The notes under the pieces are model-generated. The model worked only from the letters and a program-made list of their open reading frames with translations, was not told where the DNA came from and searched no databases. Source: Paraburkholderia silviterrae (lineage in GTDB: Bacteria > Pseudomonadota > Gammaproteobacteria > Burkholderiales > Burkholderiaceae). Taken from it: a stretch of DNA of 64,000 bases. Position 1 is the stretch's first letter; each line of letters begins with the position of its first letter. Shown here one piece after another: positions 37,813-47,906 of this stretch. The translations under genes were made by a program, and so were the position numbers. The stretch lies in NCBI RefSeq assembly GCF_004353915.1, contig NZ_SMRP01000004.1, positions 186,001 through 250,000 on the forward strand. The letters are read 5' to 3'.

Positions 37813-38464
37813 CAGGCATTGAATCATATCTGGGCCGCGCGCGCTCGCGCCGCCCGTTCGGTGAGGGCGCGGACCGCAGCCCCGGTCTGCGCGCGGCGAC
37901 TGCCGGAGGCTGGCCTCCGCACCTGCTCACCCAGGTGGGGACGACCAGGCGATTAGCAACTGCCGGATTTGCCGTGCGCGGGCGCCCATTATTATTCAGA
38001 TGCATGTAGTTCATCTCGAATTAATGTCGATCTCTTTAATGTGCATTTGTGCAACACAAATAAGAGTTTAGAAATCGTCCTAAAGCGTCGATTGGGTGAA
38101 GCACGCTTTAATTCGCTCACCGACAGCAATTTCCAACGGGATTCCCTTCGGAGTCAGTCGGTGTGACGGTCATCGGGGCGCAGTCCTGGCGGGGAACACC
38201 TCCGCCGCATACCTGAAGGGCCGATGTCGTGTTGATCGCACGCCGTGCCGGAGTTCAGACGGACGCCGGCGGTGTTTGCGGCGCCCGTCGTATGTCCAGT
38301 AGCCAGCCGGATTTCTCGCGTCTGCCGAGGATTGGGCCGGCGTTTTTCGGCTGCCTGTCTCATTAGTCGGGCGGCTAATGCTGGGCTGTTTGAATTTCCG
38401 GGAATCTCGATTAATGAGAAGCCGGATTAATTGCACGTTTAGAGCGGATTATTTTGAGGATTAT
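37813..38464. other. Long control region upstream of the adhesin gene
   Basis: About 650 bases with no credible gene, notably less GC-rich than the window. It contains several dyads: ATTTGTG-caa-CACAAAT (38045-38061), TTTAG-N8-CTAAA (38067-38084) and ATTAG-N8-CTAAT (38362-38379). Two GATTAAT copies lie close to the adhesin start. This looks like a regulator-rich promoter region. Short frames in it lack ribosome-binding sites. Confidence 0.6.
38045..38061. promoter_or_regulatory. Perfect 7-base dyad upstream of the adhesin
   Basis: ATTTGTG-CAA-CACAAAT, perfect symmetry, about 400 bases upstream of the adhesin ATG. Probably a protein-binding site. The regulator is unknown. Confidence 0.4.
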
Positions 38465-40918
38465 ATGAACAAGGTTTATCGCAGCGTCTACAACAAGGTA
38501 TTGGGCACGTGGGTCGCCGCATCGGAGCTGACCGCAGCGCGTGGCAAGCCGGCACGCGCGAAGTCGGGGGTCGTGCTCGTGGCAGGTGTGCTCCTTGCAT
38601 CGACGGGCGCGATGTCCAACCTGGCTCACGCTTCCATCGCGATTTCGGACAATGGCATGCAAACGGTCCAGTCCGGTCCGGCCTCCATGGGCGGCAGCGC
38701 GGGCGGCAAGGGTGCATCGGCATCGGCCAACTCGATCGCGATGGTCGGCGACGCCGACTGTAACCTGCTCACGAACGTCAACGCGAAGTCCATCTACGGC
38801 GACGGTGTGGCCAACAGCTATAAGGGCGGCATCTACGGCTTCGGCGTGCAGAATTCGGCGCTCAGCTATGACGACATGTACAACGCCGGCCCGGGCCAGA
38901 GCGGAATGAAGGCTTTTTCGTCGATGACCGCCGGTTACGTGACGGAAACGGGCAACGGCGTGGCGGCGACCCAGGCGTTCGGCCTGAACTCGACCGCCAT
39001 GGGCTGCGGCTCCCACGCGAATGGCTTCGGCACGGTCGCGTCGGGTTGGGGGGCGATTGCGAACGGCGCGGGCGCGGTGGCGTTCGGCGTCAACTCGGTA
39101 GCGGCGGGCCAGGGTTCGTTCGCATCGGGCATCGCCGCCAATGCGGCAGGCGACGATTCGATCGCGCTGGGCACGCTGGCCACGGCTTCCGCGAACGGCG
39201 CCATCGCGCTTGGCGCGAATACGGCAGCGCTTGGCGAAAACGCAGTGGCAACCGGTAACGGCGCGAGCGCCGCAGGTGACGAGTCGGTTGCACTGGGCTC
39301 GCTCGCCACGGCCGGCGCGAACGGCGCGGTTGCATTCGGTTCGAACGCAGCAGCGCTTGGCGAGAACGCATTGGCCTCCGGCAACGGCGCGAACGCTCAA
39401 GGCGACCAGTCGGTCGCGCTGGGCTCGCTCGCCACGGCAGGCGCGAATGGCGCGGTTGCACTCGGCTCGAACGCGGCAGCGCTCGGCGAGAACGCATTGG
39501 CATCGGGTAACGGCGCGAACGCTCAAGGTGACGAGTCGATCGCACTGGGCTCGAACGCCTCGGCTTCCATGAAGGGTGCGATTGCGCTCGGCTCGAACGC
39601 GGCAGCGCTTGGCGAGAACGCAGTGGCGCAGGGTACCGGCGCAAGCGCCGAAGGTGACCAGTCGGTCGCGCTGGGCTCGCAAGCCATCGCCTCTGGACTC
39701 GGCGCGACGGCACTTGGCTGGAACGCGTCGGCCGCTGGCTTGAGTTCGATTGCCTTTGGCGCTGGCGCAAACGCCGCGAGCGACGATTCAATCGCAATCG
39801 GCACGCTCGCATCGGCGCTCGGCAACCGTTCGCTTGCGTTCGGCGTGAATGCGTCGGCCAGCGCAGCCAACTCGGTGGCGCTCGGTGCGGCTTCGGTGGC
39901 TGACCGCGCGAACAGCGTCTCGGTGGGTGCGGCGGGCAGCGAACGCCAGATCACGAACGTCGCGGCCGGTACGGCCGCCACCGACGCCGTGAACGTTTCG
40001 CAGATGAACACGCAGATCGGCACGCAGATCAACAGCCAGATGAAGAACTCGGGCCTGATCGCTGATGACGGCACGGCGAACGTCGCGGTGACGTACGACA
40101 AGAACGCCGACGGCACGAGCGACTACAGCAATCTCACGCTCGGCAACGGCGTGGCGGGCGGCACGACGATCCACAACGTGGCGGCGGGCACCGCCGACAT
40201 GGACGCGGTCAACGTCGGCCAGCTCAACTCGGCAGTCGGCAACCTGAACGATGCGATCAGCAATGTCGCGAGTGCGGCGCAGAACGCAGCCGATAACGCC
40301 TACAACCCGTTTGTCGCCGCCTACGGCAACCGCAGCACGGAAGGTGCGGTGGCGAGCGGCGTGTATTCGGCGGCAGTGGGCGCGAACGCCAACGCCAGTG
40401 GCGCCAGCTCGGTCGCATTCGGCGCGAATGCGGCGGCAAGCGCCGAGAACTCGGTCGCGCTGGGTGCGAACTCGGTGGCCGACCGTGCCAACACGGTTTC
40501 GGTGGGCTCCGCGGGCAACGAGCGTCAGGTGACCAACGTGGCCGCCGGTACCGAGGGCACGGACGCGGTGAACGTGAACCAGCTCACGGCTGCGCAGCAG
40601 CAGGCGCAAAACTACGCCGATTCGAAGATGTCGCAGATGTCGCAGGGCCTCTCCTCGCTGCAGGACTCGATCGGCGACGTGCAGCGCAAGGCATACGCCG
40701 GCACGGCGGCGGCGATGGCCGTCGCGGGCCTGCCGCAGCCGACGCAGCCGGGCAAGATGATGGTCGCGATGGCCGGCGGCCGTTACGGCGGCCAGACGGG
40801 CGGCGCGCTGGGTTTCTCGTACGTGACCGAGAACAACAAGTGGGTCGGCAAGGTGGCCGCGAACACGAGCACGACGGGCAACACCGGCGTCGTGGTCGGC
40901 GCGGGCTACCAGTGGTAA
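38465..40918 (+). CDS. Trimeric autotransporter adhesin (YadA-like)
   Basis: An 817-residue type Vc secreted adhesin. An extended signal peptide (ESPR, MNKVYRSVYNKVLGTWVAAS) is followed by a hydrophobic core ending near AHA 56. The head is built of 14-residue YadA-type repeats of the SxALGxxAxA kind. Residues about 229-438 are organised as a 42-residue (126-base) tandem array. Three neck motifs of the form NVAAGTxxTDAVNV lie near 498, 571 and 691. A short coiled coil leads into the YadA anchor (from about 735), which ends VVVGAGYQW with a C-terminal aromatic. It should trimerise in the outer membrane and bind host or surface ligands. GAGG lies 7 bases before the ATG. It is monocistronic, with a strong terminator. 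Confidence 0.93.
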   Translation: MNKVYRSVYNKVLGTWVAASELTAARGKPARAKSGVVLVAGVLLASTGAMSNLAHASIAISDNGMQTVQSGPASMGGSAGGKGASASANSIAMVGDADCNLLTNVNAKSIYGDGVANSYKGGIYGFGVQNSALSYDDMYNAGPGQSGMKAFSSMTAGYVTETGNGVAATQAFGLNSTAMGCGSHANGFGTVASGWGAIANGAGAVAFGVNSVAAGQGSFASGIAANAAGDDSIALGTLATASANGAIALGANTAALGENAVATGNGASAAGDESVALGSLATAGANGAVAFGSNAAALGENALASGNGANAQGDQSVALGSLATAGANGAVALGSNAAALGENALASGNGANAQGDESIALGSNASASMKGAIALGSNAAALGENAVAQGTGASAEGDQSVALGSQAIASGLGATALGWNASAAGLSSIAFGAGANAASDDSIAIGTLASALGNRSLAFGVNASASAANSVALGAASVADRANSVSVGAAGSERQITNVAAGTAATDAVNVSQMNTQIGTQINSQMKNSGLIADDGTANVAVTYDKNADGTSDYSNLTLGNGVAGGTTIHNVAAGTADMDAVNVGQLNSAVGNLNDAISNVASAAQNAADNAYNPFVAAYGNRSTEGAVASGVYSAAVGANANASGASSVAFGANAAASAENSVALGANSVADRANTVSVGSAGNERQVTNVAAGTEGTDAVNVNQLTAAQQQAQNYADSKMSQMSQGLSSLQDSIGDVQRKAYAGTAAAMAVAGLPQPTQPGKMMVAMAGGRYGGQTGGALGFSYVTENNKWVGKVAANTSTTGNTGVVVGAGYQW
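39149..39778 (+). repeat. 126-bp tandem array in the adhesin head
   Basis: Units begin at 39149, 39275, 39401, 39527 and 39653, each encoding a 42-residue block that starts GD[D/E/Q]S[I/V]ALG. The second to fourth units are nearly identical and the last is diverged. The array stays in frame. Confidence 0.85.
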
Positions 40919-40968
40919 TGCCTCGCTAGCGCGAGCCAGCCGCAAGGCTGGCAAAGCTGGCGTTTGAC

Positions 40969-41008
40969 ACAGGGTCTACGGCCTTCCGGCCGTAGACCCT
41001 GTTTTTTT
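40969..41008 (+). terminator. Intrinsic terminator of the adhesin gene
   Basis: A 15-base perfect stem (ACAGGGTCTACGGCC / GGCCGTAGACCCTGT) with a 4-base loop, followed by seven T. Confidence 0.95.
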
Positions 41009-41018
41009 ATGCGTGCGG

Positions 41019-42227
41019 TTAGAGAACCTGCAACAACAATCCCTTCAGATACTCACCTTCCGGGAACGCCGCGAGCAGCGGATGATCGACGCCCGCGCCG
41101 AGGCGCTTGAGGATGCGCGCATCGACCTTCGCATCGGCGGCCGCGCCCGCCACGATCTTCTGGAACAGCTCCGCATCGATCGCGCCCGAGCACGAGTATG
41201 TGAAGAGCAGGCCGCCCGGGCGCAGCAGCTTCAGGCCCGTGAGGTTGATGTCCTTGTAGGCGCGCGCGGCACGGTCCACGTGCTCGCGCGAGGCCGCGAA
41301 CTTGGGCGGATCGAGCACCACGAGGTCGAAGCGCTCGCCTTCTTCGTGCAGGCGGCGCAGCGTCTTGAAGGCGTCGGCGTCGAGCCAGGTCGCGCGGGCC
41401 GCGTCGAAGCCGTTCGCCTCGACGTTCTTCTGCGCGGTGGCGAGCGCCTCGCCCGACGAATCGATCGACACCACGCGCGTGGCGCCGCCCTTCATCGCAG
41501 CGAGCGAGAAGCCGCCCGTGTAGCAGAAGCAGTTGAGCACGTCGCGGCCCGGCGCGAAGGTCTGCACGAGCGCACGGTTGTCGCGCTGATCGACGTAGAA
41601 GCCGGTCTTGTGGCCGTTGCGCACGTCCACGTGATAGCGCACGCCGTTCTCATTGGTCACGATGGTCTCGGGCGGCTCGTCGCCGGCCATGAGGCCCGTG
41701 ATCTGCTCGAGCCCTTCCTTTTCGCGGATCGAGACATCCGAGCGCTCGTACACGTTCGGGCAGCCCGTGGCCGCCGTGAGCGCCGCGACGATCGCTTCCT
41801 TCCATGCCTCGACGCCCGCCGCCATGAACTGGCAGACGAGCTGGCCGCGTGCATTTTCCGCCGCTGTGTCTTCCTTGTAGTAGTCGACGATCACGCCCGG
41901 CAGGCCGTCTGCCTCGCCGAAGATCAGGCGCACCGCGCCCGTGCCGCTCACCATCGCCTGGCGGTGTGCGACCGCGCGCTGCACGCGGCGCTTGAAGAAC
42001 GCATGGTCGATGGGCTCGTTCTCGTCGAAGCTCCAGACGCGCGCGCGGATCTGCGAGTGCGGGCTGTAGGCGGCGCGCGCGAGGAAGCGGCCGTCATGCG
42101 CGCGCACGAGAACGGTCGCGCCGGAGGCGGGCTTGCCCTCGACGCGCTCGATCGCGTTGGCATAGACCCACGGATGGCGGCGCAGCAGGGATTTTTCTTT
42201 CGACGGCTTGAGAGTGACGATATTCAT
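41019..42227 (-). CDS. rlmI: RlmI-like class I rRNA large-subunit methyltransferase
   Basis: RlmI methylates C5 of a cytosine in 23S rRNA. The 402-residue protein has an N-terminal PUA-like domain (LLRRHPWVYANAIERVEGKP), an EEHEE-type middle domain, and a Rossmann methyltransferase domain. That domain has VLNCFCYTGGFSLAAMKGGA (SAM motif) and the catalytic motif DLVVLDPPKFA, with a later FTYSCSG. The ATG at 42227 is chosen at the family start (MNIVTLKPSKEKSLL). The much longer open frame upstream overlaps xerC antisense-like sequence. The ribosome-binding site is weak. It ends 11 bases after the adhesin terminator T-run, on the opposite strand. Confidence 0.85.
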   Translation of the reverse strand: MNIVTLKPSKEKSLLRRHPWVYANAIERVEGKPASGATVLVRAHDGRFLARAAYSPHSQIRARVWSFDENEPIDHAFFKRRVQRAVAHRQAMVSGTGAVRLIFGEADGLPGVIVDYYKEDTAAENARGQLVCQFMAAGVEAWKEAIVAALTAATGCPNVYERSDVSIREKEGLEQITGLMAGDEPPETIVTNENGVRYHVDVRNGHKTGFYVDQRDNRALVQTFAPGRDVLNCFCYTGGFSLAAMKGGATRVVSIDSSGEALATAQKNVEANGFDAARATWLDADAFKTLRRLHEEGERFDLVVLDPPKFAASREHVDRAARAYKDINLTGLKLLRPGGLLFTYSCSGAIDAELFQKIVAGAAADAKVDARILKRLGAGVDHPLLAAFPEGEYLKGLLLQVL

Positions 42228-42334
42228 GATGGATTTGATGCCTGGCGTCGTGGCGAGCGGCGCTGCGAGGCGCCGCGCGCGCGAATGACGGGTGAATCGT
42301 GCGAGTCGTGTGAGTCGCGTGAATCGGAGGTTAA

Positions 42335-43294
42335 TCAGTCGCGCTTCTTGGCGCGTGGGTGTGCGTTGTCGTAGACCTTCGCGAGATGCTGGAAATCGAG
42401 CGAAGTGTAGACCTGCGTGGCCGAGATGCTGGCGTGGCCGAGCAACTCCTGCACGGCGCGCAGATCGCCGCTCGACTGCAGCAGATGCGTCGCGAACGAG
42501 TGCCGCAACACGTGCGGATGGACGTTCGCCGGAATGCCGGCGAGCTGCGCCGCGCGCTTCACGCGCTCGCGCACGACGCCCGGCGCCATGCGGTTGCCGC
42601 GCACGGACAAGAAGAGCGGGGCGTCGTCGTGCTTGACCCAGGCGCCGCGCACGGCGAGCCACGCGTCGAGGGCTTCCAGCGCCTTCTTGCCGACCGGCAC
42701 GAGGCGATGGCGCTCGCCCTTGCCGTGCACCTCCACTTCGGCGGCGTCGCGCTTTAGCCAGCCCGCCGATTCGTAGCCGTCGCGCTTCACGTAGCGCACG
42801 TCGAGGCCCACGAGCTCGGCGAGGCGTAGCCCCGACGAGTAGAAGAGCTCGAGCATGGCGTGATCGCGCAGCGCCTCGACACTGCCCGCGGCGCCTGCGC
42901 CGGCAGGGGCCGCATGCGTGGCCGAGGCGGGCGCCTCCATGAGCTTCACGGCGTCGTCGACGGAGAGCGCCTTCGGCAGCGTCTTCTCGCGCTTGGGCGC
43001 GCGCACCGCGGCCACCGGATTCGCGTCGAGCTCGATGCGGCCCGCGAGCCAGCGATAGAACGCGCGCCAGGCCGAGAGCCGATGCGCGATCGAGCGCGCC
43101 GAGAGGCCGCCCGCGTGGGCGCGTGCCACGGCACCGCGCACGTCGGCGGGCATGATTTTTTCGAGCGGCCGGCCGTTCGCGAGCTTTTTCAGTTCATCGA
43201 GCTCGTGCGCATAGCCACGCAGCGTGTGCGCCGAAAGCCGGCGCACGTGCTCGAGCTCTTCGAGATACGCGGCGATCGGGTCGGTCGGATTCAC
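42335..43294 (-). CDS. xerC: Tyrosine recombinase XerC
   Basis: XerC works with XerD at dif to resolve chromosome dimers. The 319-residue protein has a SAM-like core-binding N-terminal domain (about 1-95) and the catalytic domain. Its conserved residues are Arg in YSSGLRLAELVGL, a Lys in the VHGKGERHRLVP beta-hairpin, His-X-X-Arg in HVLRHSFATHLL, LLGHASISATQVYT with the second His, and the nucleophile Tyr in QVYTSLDF. In the region of the DUF484 gene and dapF it follows the conserved dapF-DUF484-xerC order seen in many proteobacteria, so it is the housekeeping recombinase. It is not part of a mobile element. Confidence 0.93.
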   Translation of the reverse strand: MNPTDPIAAYLEELEHVRRLSAHTLRGYAHELDELKKLANGRPLEKIMPADVRGAVARAHAGGLSARSIAHRLSAWRAFYRWLAGRIELDANPVAAVRAPKREKTLPKALSVDDAVKLMEAPASATHAAPAGAGAAGSVEALRDHAMLELFYSSGLRLAELVGLDVRYVKRDGYESAGWLKRDAAEVEVHGKGERHRLVPVGKKALEALDAWLAVRGAWVKHDDAPLFLSVRGNRMAPGVVRERVKRAAQLAGIPANVHPHVLRHSFATHLLQSSGDLRAVQELLGHASISATQVYTSLDFQHLAKVYDNAHPRAKKRD

Positions 43295-43347
43295 GGTGGG
43301 GACTTGAGCGTGGCGTCAGTGCGGCTGCGATGCGCGTGCTGCGCGCT

Positions 43348-44031
43348 TCAATGCGGCAGCAGCCGCGTGAGCCCGGCGCTCGCGAGCGTGCCGATCTTGC
43401 GCAGCAGGTCGGTGGCCATGCCATCGTGAAAGCGGCGCGGATCGGGCGAGCCCAGCACGAGCAGGCCGAACGCTTCGCCGCTCGGATCGCGCTCTTCGGC
43501 GCTCACGCGCTTGCGCAGCGCGACGATCGCCACCGACTGTGGCGTCTCATCGCCGCCTTCGAGCCACTGTGCGGCTTCGAAGCCGGTGTTCGCGCCGCAA
43601 TACGGCACTTCGAGGCTGTTGGCGTAGAGCCGGACTTCTTCGCCCGTGTGCTTCGCGAAACTCGCCTGCGCATAGGCATCGGCCACGTCCCACAGGCGCA
43701 GCACGGCCTGTGGCACGTCGAATTCCTGGCGCAGCTGCTCGGCGATCAGGCGCGGCAGGGCGTGCGGGTCGCGCTCGGCGAGCACGTGCGAGACCCAGTG
43801 CACCGTCTTCGCGGCGATGCTGTCGTTCTCGTGCCCGTAGCGCAGCAGCTCGGACAAGCGCAGCTCCAGATGCTTGTTCTTCTCGCGCAGCATCTCCATC
43901 TGGCGTTCCTGCAGCGACACGGCCGCCTTGCCGTGCGGATTGCCGAGCTTGATCGTTGCCAGCAGTTCGGCGTGCTCAACGAAAAAATCGGGATTGGCGA
44001 GCAGATAGTCGGCGACTTCGCGATCGTTCAT
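43348..44031 (-). CDS. DUF484 family protein
   Basis: A 227-residue protein with the family start M-N-D-R-E-V-A-D-Y-L-L-A-N-P-D-F-F and a coiled-coil helix (QERQMEMLREKNKHLELRL). A GAF-like domain follows (about 90-220; CGANTGFEAAQWL and FGLLVLGSPDPRRF). DUF484 genes sit between dapF and xerC throughout proteobacteria, as here. The function is unknown. The ATG at 44031 matches the family start. A long in-frame extension upstream overlaps dapF in another frame and is rejected. Confidence 0.9.
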   Translation of the reverse strand: MNDREVADYLLANPDFFVEHAELLATIKLGNPHGKAAVSLQERQMEMLREKNKHLELRLSELLRYGHENDSIAAKTVHWVSHVLAERDPHALPRLIAEQLRQEFDVPQAVLRLWDVADAYAQASFAKHTGEEVRLYANSLEVPYCGANTGFEAAQWLEGGDETPQSVAIVALRKRVSAEERDPSGEAFGLLVLGSPDPRRFHDGMATDLLRKIGTLASAGLTRLLPH

Positions 44032-44102
44032 GTTGGTGGCGCGTTCGATGAAGAAGCGGCGCGCGGGCGCGCCATGCGTGATACGGGGGAAGCCGGCAAA
44101 GC

Positions 44103-44981
44103 TCAGCTCAACAGATCGTCGGCGAGTTCGATCTCGCCTTCGAAGACGGTCGCGGCGGGGCCAGCCATCGTCAGCGCGGCGGATTCGTCGCGCGCGCCGT
44201 CCCAGGCGATCGTGAGCAGGCCGCCGTGCGTATGCACCTTCACGGGCGAATCGAGCAAGCCGCGGCGAATGCCCGCCGCCACCGCCGCGCACGCGCCTGT
44301 GCCGCAGGCGAGCGTCTCGCCCGCGCCGCGCTCGTAGACGCGCAGCCGCACCTCGTTGCGCGAGACGATCTGCATGAAGCCTGCGTTCACCTTGTTCGGA
44401 AAGCGCCGGTGCGCCTCGATCACGGGGCCGTCGGCGAGCACGGCGAACGCCTCGGCGTCGTCGACCACCTGCACCGCGTGCGGATTGCCCATCGACACCG
44501 CCGAGATCCAGCGCGTCTGGCCGTTCACCTCGAGCGGCCAGAGCGTGTCGTTGCCTTCGCGGCGGCCCTCGAGGCCGTTCGCGTCGAACGGCACTTGCGA
44601 GGGCTCGAACACCGGGCTGCCCATGTCGACCACGACCTCGCCGTTTTCCTGCATGACGAGCGTGATGACGCCTTTCTGGACCTGCACGCGCACACGGCTC
44701 GCATCGGTGAGCTTGCGGTCGCGCACGAATTTCACGAAGCAGCGCGCGCCGTTGCCGCAATGCTCGACCTCGCCGCCGTCGCAATTGAAGATGCGATAGC
44801 GGAAGTCGACGCCATCGACGGTGGGCTTCTCGACCAGCAGCAACTGGTCCGCGCCAATGCCGAAGTGGCGGCTGGCGAGCGCGCGCACGCGCTCGGGCGT
44901 GAGCGCGATGGGCTGGCTATAGCCGTCGAGCACGACGAAGTCGTTGCCCGCGCCGTGCATCTTGGTGAACTTGAGTTTCAT
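44103..44981 (-). CDS. dapF: Diaminopimelate epimerase
   Basis: DapF interconverts LL- and meso-diaminopimelate for lysine and peptidoglycan synthesis. The 292-residue protein starts [17 protein letters not shown] and has the two catalytic cysteines in [10 protein letters not shown] and [12 protein letters not shown]. It is followed by DUF484 (72 bases) and then xerC on the same strand. Upstream lies an LpxL-family gene with a decamer repeat in the spacer. Confidence 0.96.
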   Translation of the reverse strand: MKLKFTKMHGAGNDFVVLDGYSQPIALTPERVRALASRHFGIGADQLLLVEKPTVDGVDFRYRIFNCDGGEVEHCGNGARCFVKFVRDRKLTDASRVRVQVQKGVITLVMQENGEVVVDMGSPVFEPSQVPFDANGLEGRREGNDTLWPLEVNGQTRWISAVSMGNPHAVQVVDDAEAFAVLADGPVIEAHRRFPNKVNAGFMQIVSRNEVRLRVYERGAGETLACGTGACAAVAAGIRRGLLDSPVKVHTHGGLLTIAWDGARDESAALTMAGPAATVFEGEIELADDLLS

Positions 44982-45040
44982 CCCGCTATTGTAAGCGACG
45001 AGCGGGCGAACGCCCGCGCGCTGTGCGCCGCTTGCCGGTG

Positions 45041-45085
45041 GGTATTGGCGGGTATTGGCGGGTCTCGGCGGGTATCCGCCGGTAT
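45041..45085. repeat. Decamer tandem repeat between the acyltransferase gene and dapF
   Basis: GGTATTGGCG occurs twice head-to-tail, followed by GGTCTCGGCG, GGTATCCGCC and GGTATC. This is about 4.5 units of a 10-base period, abutting the acyltransferase stop codon. Confidence 0.75.
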
Positions 45086-45969
45086 CAATAAACGCTTGGC
45101 TCGCCGGGCGGGCGCGTCTTGAAGCGCTTGTGAACCCAGTAGTACTGCTCGGGAATGCGCGGAATCTGCTCTTCGAGGAAGGCGTTCATGCGTCGCGCAT
45201 CCTGTTCGTCGTCGCCGGTGGGGTAGTTGTCCCAAGGTTTGAACACCTTCAGCCGATAACCCTTGTAATTGGGCAGCACCTCGCCGATGAACGGCAGGAC
45301 CTGCGCATGGCCCACCTTCGCGAGGCGTCCCACGGCGGTCAGGGTACACGCGGGCACGCCGAAGAACGGCACGAAGGTGGAGTTGCGCATGCCGTAGTCC
45401 ATGTCCGCGCCGAGCATCACGGGCTTCTTTTCGCGCAGCCAGCGCAGCACGACGCGCGCGCTGTCCGCGCGGCTCGCCAGTTCGGCGCCGAAGCGGCTGC
45501 GGCCCGCCTTGGCGGCGGCTTCGAACTCGGGGTTCGAGAACGGCTGATAAAGCGAGCCGCACGTGCGGCCCAACGCGTAATTGATGGCCATCGAGCCGGC
45601 TTCGATGCCCACGAAGTGCAGCCCGAGCAAGAGCGTGGGCGGCATATTGGGGTCGGTGAGGTCGACTTCGCTGTCGACTTCGACGATCTTTTCGAACTTC
45701 TTTGCCGAGGCGAACCACTGGAAGCTGCGTTCCACGTAGCTGCGGATCGCGTGGCGAAAGTGCAAGCCGGCGATTTCCTCGCGCTTCTCGTCGCTCCATT
45801 CGGGAAAGCACAGGCGCAGGTTGGTGTGGACGACGCGCTTGCGGCTGCTCGGGATCTGGTAGAGGAGCCAGCCGAGCCCGTCGCCGAAACGGGCGACGAG
45901 GCCATAGGGCAGGATCGCAAACAGCTTGAGCAAGCCAATGCCGAGGCGGGAGCCGAGCTTACCGAGCAT
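45085..45969 (-). CDS. LpxL/LpxM-family lipid A acyltransferase
   Basis: These inner-membrane enzymes add secondary acyl chains to Kdo2-lipid A. The 294-residue protein has an N-terminal hydrophobic segment ([18 protein letters not shown]), the catalytic HX4E motif in [21 protein letters not shown] and a C-terminal [12 protein letters not shown] typical of the HtrB family. Whether it adds laurate or myristate cannot be told. The ATG at 45969 starts at the family N-terminus, and a longer frame to 46134 would cover the metK promoter region. It is divergent from metK. Confidence 0.9.
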   Translation of the reverse strand: MLGKLGSRLGIGLLKLFAILPYGLVARFGDGLGWLLYQIPSSRKRVVHTNLRLCFPEWSDEKREEIAGLHFRHAIRSYVERSFQWFASAKKFEKIVEVDSEVDLTDPNMPPTLLLGLHFVGIEAGSMAINYALGRTCGSLYQPFSNPEFEAAAKAGRSRFGAELASRADSARVVLRWLREKKPVMLGADMDYGMRNSTFVPFFGVPACTLTAVGRLAKVGHAQVLPFIGEVLPNYKGYRLKVFKPWDNYPTGDDEQDARRMNAFLEEQIPRIPEQYYWVHKRFKTRPPGEPSVY

Positions 45970-46032
45970 GCGCGGCTCCCGTGGCAGGCGTGGATACAGT
46001 GAAGAGGGCGATGGACGGCACGCGGCGTGACT

Positions 46033-46061
46033 CTGCGACAAATTAGGGAAACCGCTATAAT
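46033..46061 (+). promoter_or_regulatory. Sigma-70 promoter for metK
   Basis: CTGCGA (46033-46038), 17-base spacer, perfect TATAAT (46056-46061). A start near 46068 gives a leader of about 175 bases. Confidence 0.6.
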
Positions 46062-46064
46062 AAG

Positions 46065-46241
46065 GGCTTCGCCGAGTTAATAGACAACTTGCGGGGCGAA
46101 GCCGGCAGGCAGCCGATCGTGACGATCCATCCACGAATCAGGCGCCAACCGGACAGGTAATCCGCTAAAGCGTCGCCGCTTCAAAGCTCCCGAAGCTGGC
46201 TACGTGAATACAACCGTCACCAGCTACAAGGAGCCTTACAC
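46065..46241 (+). promoter_or_regulatory. Long, potentially structured metK leader
   Basis: A stem GGCTTCGCC (46065-46073) / GGCGAAGCC (46095-46103) lies at the 5' end. A second hairpin just before the ribosome-binding site is built from GCTG / CAGC and inner GTGA / TCAC (about 46195-46225). AAGGAG is at 46228-46233, 8 bases before the GTG. The length and structure next to a SAM synthetase gene suggest RNA-level control. I do not recognise a named SAM or SAH riboswitch. Confidence 0.4.
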
Positions 46242-47429
<1,188 letters not shown>

Positions 47430-47481
47430 GCAACGCGCACGAAGGCCGGCGCACTCGCCGGCCTTGTCTGCCCGTATGAAT

Positions 47482-47519
47482 AAAAACCCCGCCAGAGCAT
47501 GTGCCCTGGCGGGGTTTTT
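47482..47519. terminator. Bidirectional terminator after metK
   Basis: Stem AAAAACCCCGCCAG / CTGGCGGGGTTTTT (14 pairs including the A/T flanks) with a 10-base loop. It can end metK and also the minus-strand gene whose stop is at 47541. Confidence 0.9.
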
Positions 47520-47540
47520 CGTATCTGGGCGCGGGTTGGG

Positions 47541-47906
47541 TCAGCCCATGGCGAAGCCGAAGCCGAACCAGCCCGTGCTGCTGGCGCCCATGCGGCGCGG
47601 ACGGCGGGAGGTGCGCGCCGCGTGCACGGTGGCGGGCGCCGCGAGCGCGCGCAGCGTCGCGTTGGGACGGTACAGGAGCGTGCGCAGCGAGAAGTGGCGT
47701 GCGCCCGCGCGCAGGCGCAGCACCGAGAAGAACGAATGGAACCAGGTGCGCATGTTGTCCACGGCGCGGGTGTCGCGCACCTGCTGCCCGAGCGCGCGCG
47801 TGCGCGCGGCGTGGTGGCGCAGCGCGCGCACGACGTGACGGCGGGCGGGGCGCGCCGCCTTCAGGGCGGCATGGGTCATGCGGCGGGTACTGAAAAGGGT
47901 ATGCAT
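47541..47906 (-). CDS. Hypothetical basic small protein
   Basis: A 121-residue frame rich in Arg, Ala and His, with a hydrophobic stretch around TWFHSFFSVLRL and a C-terminal GWFGFGFAMG. Support for a real gene: codon third positions are almost all G or C as in neighbours, and the stop lies 22 bases from a terminator that works on this strand. Against: there is no clear Shine-Dalgarno, and overlapping frames are open on the other strand. The start could also be ATG 47879. I recognise no family. The strongly basic composition could mean nucleic-acid or membrane-surface contact, but that is a guess. Confidence 0.45.
   Translation of the reverse strand: MHTLFSTRRMTHAALKAARPARRHVVRALRHHAARTRALGQQVRDTRAVDNMRTWFHSFFSVLRLRAGARHFSLRTLLYRPNATLRALAAPATVHAARTSRRPRRMGASSTGWFGFGFAMG

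Noticed and set aside
38411..39682. Repetitive minus-strand frame opposite the adhesin, initially looking like a repeat protein
   Set aside because: The repetition only mirrors the adhesin head repeats.
39149..39778. Regular repeats considered as a CRISPR array
   Set aside because: The 126-base units are contiguous, in frame and coding, with no unique spacers.
42335..43294. Tyrosine recombinase as a sign of an integrated element
   Set aside because: It is XerC in the conserved dapF-DUF484-xerC context. There are no attachment repeats or cargo.
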